Part shown: piece after piece, positions 4,941 to 6,035 of the stretch
How positions within the stretch are numbered: the first letter of the stretch is position 1
How the letters are laid out: every line of letters starts with the position of its first letter
Source of the DNA: Phycisphaerales bacterium
GTDB taxonomy: Bacteria; Planctomycetota; Phycisphaerae; Sedimentisphaerales; Anaerobacaceae
Direction: 5' to 3'
DNA length: 6,035 nucleotides
Assembly: GCA_011057845.1 (NCBI GenBank)
Contig: DSDB01000670.1
Span: 1-6,035 of the forward strand
Position numbers and translations under genes: made by a program
Notes under the pieces: generated by a model
What the model was told of the DNA's origin: nothing
The model's database searches: none
The model's input: the letters and a program-made list of their open reading frames with translations, nothing else

Positions 4941-6035
4941 CTACTGGGCCCACAGGGCGGACTGGAGCCAGTTGTCCGCAATCACGGCAATGTCGAGCAG
5001 ATTGACCAGACCATCGCCGTTGACATCCCCCGGTATGGATCGGTCGCTGAGGCTGGCCGTTGGGCTGCGTCCGTACGCCCCCAGATTGACCCGCCGACCG
5101 TGCGGGGCAGGTTCATCGTCGACGTCCAAGTCCGGATCACCGGCATCGATACAGGGGCTGGTCACATCGTCGAGGACCCAGACCTCGCCCACGGGGTCGT
5201 AACGGCCGCGGGTGCTCTTGAGATGATAATCTCTGGCCGCCGGATCGGCAAAAAGCGGATTGGCGCTGAAATTGCCCGGTCCAGGCACGCCTTCCTGAAT
5301 ACAACTGTACGTAGCGGTACAGCCGTACAGGTCTCCCCCGCTGTTGCTCCAGAAGATGCAGTTTCTGATTTTGGGGTTGGCCCCGGCGTAAGCCGTCACG
5401 CCGAAACCATTGCCCGCGATGGTCACATTCGTAATCGTGGGAGAGCTGCCCATGATGAAGGCGCCGATCTCGCAGCCGGTAATCACAAAATTGCGCAGGA
5501 CGGTGTCGGCCCCTTCGGCCGTGTAGAAGCTGACCGCATAGTTGCCGGATACCTGCAACACGGGCGCATCGGCGACACCCGTGACCGTGATGGCCTTGCC
5601 GCGAAAATCCAGGGCTTCGTGGTAGATGCCCGGATAGACGGCCACCGTGAAACCGGTGGATGCCGCGTTGATCCCCCGCTGGATCGTGGCGAAAGCCGTC
5701 TCCGGGGTCATGCCATCGTTGAGATCGCTTCCGTGAGCCCCATCGACGTACCAACTGAAGCTGCCTTGGAACTCGTAGGCCCCCATATCCACCGTGTTAT
5801 GGGTGATCCGTGGTTCGCCGAGGATGTCGGTTTCCACGCCGAATGGAACTGCGCCGTTCAAGCCGGCGTTCACCAGCAAAGAGACCGCACGCAGGCGGAA
5901 ATCATCGTCAAGGGTCCCCGGCACGTCGTCCGGCCCATCCGGATCGACAAAGACGGGCGAGGCGCTGATGTTGCCCTCACCAAGCCAGAAGCCGGCCAGG
6001 TTACTGTATCGAACGCTCACGAGCGAGCCATCGAG
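4941..6035 (-). CDS. Secreted parallel beta-helix repeat protein with C-terminal dockerin-like repeat (5' end outside window)
   Basis: The frame is open to the window edge, giving the last 364 residues of a larger protein; a GTG at 6020 is internal, since upstream codons stay in frame. Residues 1-90 are the end of one module (GNISASPVFVDPD, LLVNAGLNG, VDMGAYEFQG). Residues 95-325 are a second module. It starts WYVDGAHGSDLNDG and TAFATIQRGIN, the usual opening of DUF1565/pectate-lyase-like beta-helices. It continues with short strands rich in Asn, Ile and Gly (RNFVITG, ITNVTIAGNG, IRNCIFWSNSGG), and closes with GNFSANPLFADP, SPCIDAGDPD and RVNLGAYG. Residues 336-358 contain one EF-hand-like dockerin repeat (DVNGDGLVNLLD, then IADNWLQ), typical of secreted planctomycete proteins and probably calcium-binding. 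The signal peptide would lie outside the window. Such helices often bind or cleave polysaccharides, but no catalytic residues can be assigned here. Family confidence is high, substrate unknown. Confidence 0.88.
   Translation of the reverse strand, partial: LDGSLVSVRYSNLAGFWLGEGNISASPVFVDPDGPDDVPGTLDDDFRLRAVSLLVNAGLNGAVPFGVETDILGEPRITHNTVDMGAYEFQGSFSWYVDGAHGSDLNDGMTPETAFATIQRGINAASTGFTVAVYPGIYHEALDFRGKAITVTGVADAPVLQVSGNYAVSFYTAEGADTVLRNFVITGCEIGAFIMGSSPTITNVTIAGNGFGVTAYAGANPKIRNCIFWSNSGGDLYGCTATYSCIQEGVPGPGNFSANPLFADPAARDYHLKSTRGRYDPVGEVWVLDDVTSPCIDAGDPDLDVDDEPAPHGRRVNLGAYGRSPTASLSDRSIPGDVNGDGLVNLLDIAVIADNWLQSALWAQ
4957..5027 (-). other. Dockerin-like EF-hand repeat coding segment
   Basis: This part of the beta-helix gene encodes a single loop with Asp, Asn, Asp, Leu, Asn and Asp at loop positions 1, 3, 5, 7, 9 and 12 (DVNGDGLVNLLD), followed by IAVIADNWLQ. 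Cellulosomal dockerins carry two such repeats; only one is seen here, at the extreme C-terminus, followed by SALWAQ and the stop. It may serve in anchoring or sorting. Confidence 0.75.

Noticed and set aside
1..6035. CRISPR array, transposon ends, tRNA or rRNA genes
   Set aside because: No regularly spaced repeats, transposase motifs, terminal inverted repeats or cloverleaf-like sequence were seen on either strand.

Overview
The window is high-GC bacterial DNA that looks like Planctomycetota, most likely class Phycisphaerae (Sedimentisphaerales-like). This is inferred from three proteins with a familiar look for that group: a secreted SUMF1-fold protein, an orphan prepilin-type protein with a GFTLVELL N-terminus, and a secreted beta-helix protein ending in a single dockerin-like EF-hand repeat (DVNGDGLVNLLD followed by ADNWLQ). 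No database search was possible, so the placement rests on pattern recognition.

Layout. Positions 1-366 (+) hold the C-terminal tail of a gene that starts outside the window. A probable terminator and about 370 bases without a recognised gene follow. Positions 741-2565 (+) form a tight three-gene operon with overlapping ends: an ECF sigma factor, an 86-residue single-pass membrane protein, and a membrane-anchored protein with two CpxP/CnrX-like (LTxxQ) helical segments around a Gly-rich linker. After a 271-base spacer with several perfect palindromes, positions 2837-3760 (+) encode a secreted SUMF1/FGE-fold protein with a very strong ribosome binding site. It converges on a minus-strand prepilin-type gene (3843-4766), which has a perfect consensus sigma70 promoter (TTGACA, 17 bases, TATAAT). 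Upstream of that on the same strand is the 3' part of a beta-helix/dockerin gene (4941-6035) that runs off the right edge.

How the genes may work together. The operon has the architecture of an envelope-sensing ECF switch: a sigma factor, a candidate small transmembrane anti-sigma factor, and a periplasmic sensor, analogous in layout to CnrH/CnrY/CnrX. This is the most interesting unit here, because the sensor has a duplicated sensing segment and the candidate anti-sigma factor belongs to no family I can name. The SUMF1-fold, prepilin-type and beta-helix proteins are all predicted to be exported or surface-associated, but nothing in the sequence links them functionally to the sigma operon.
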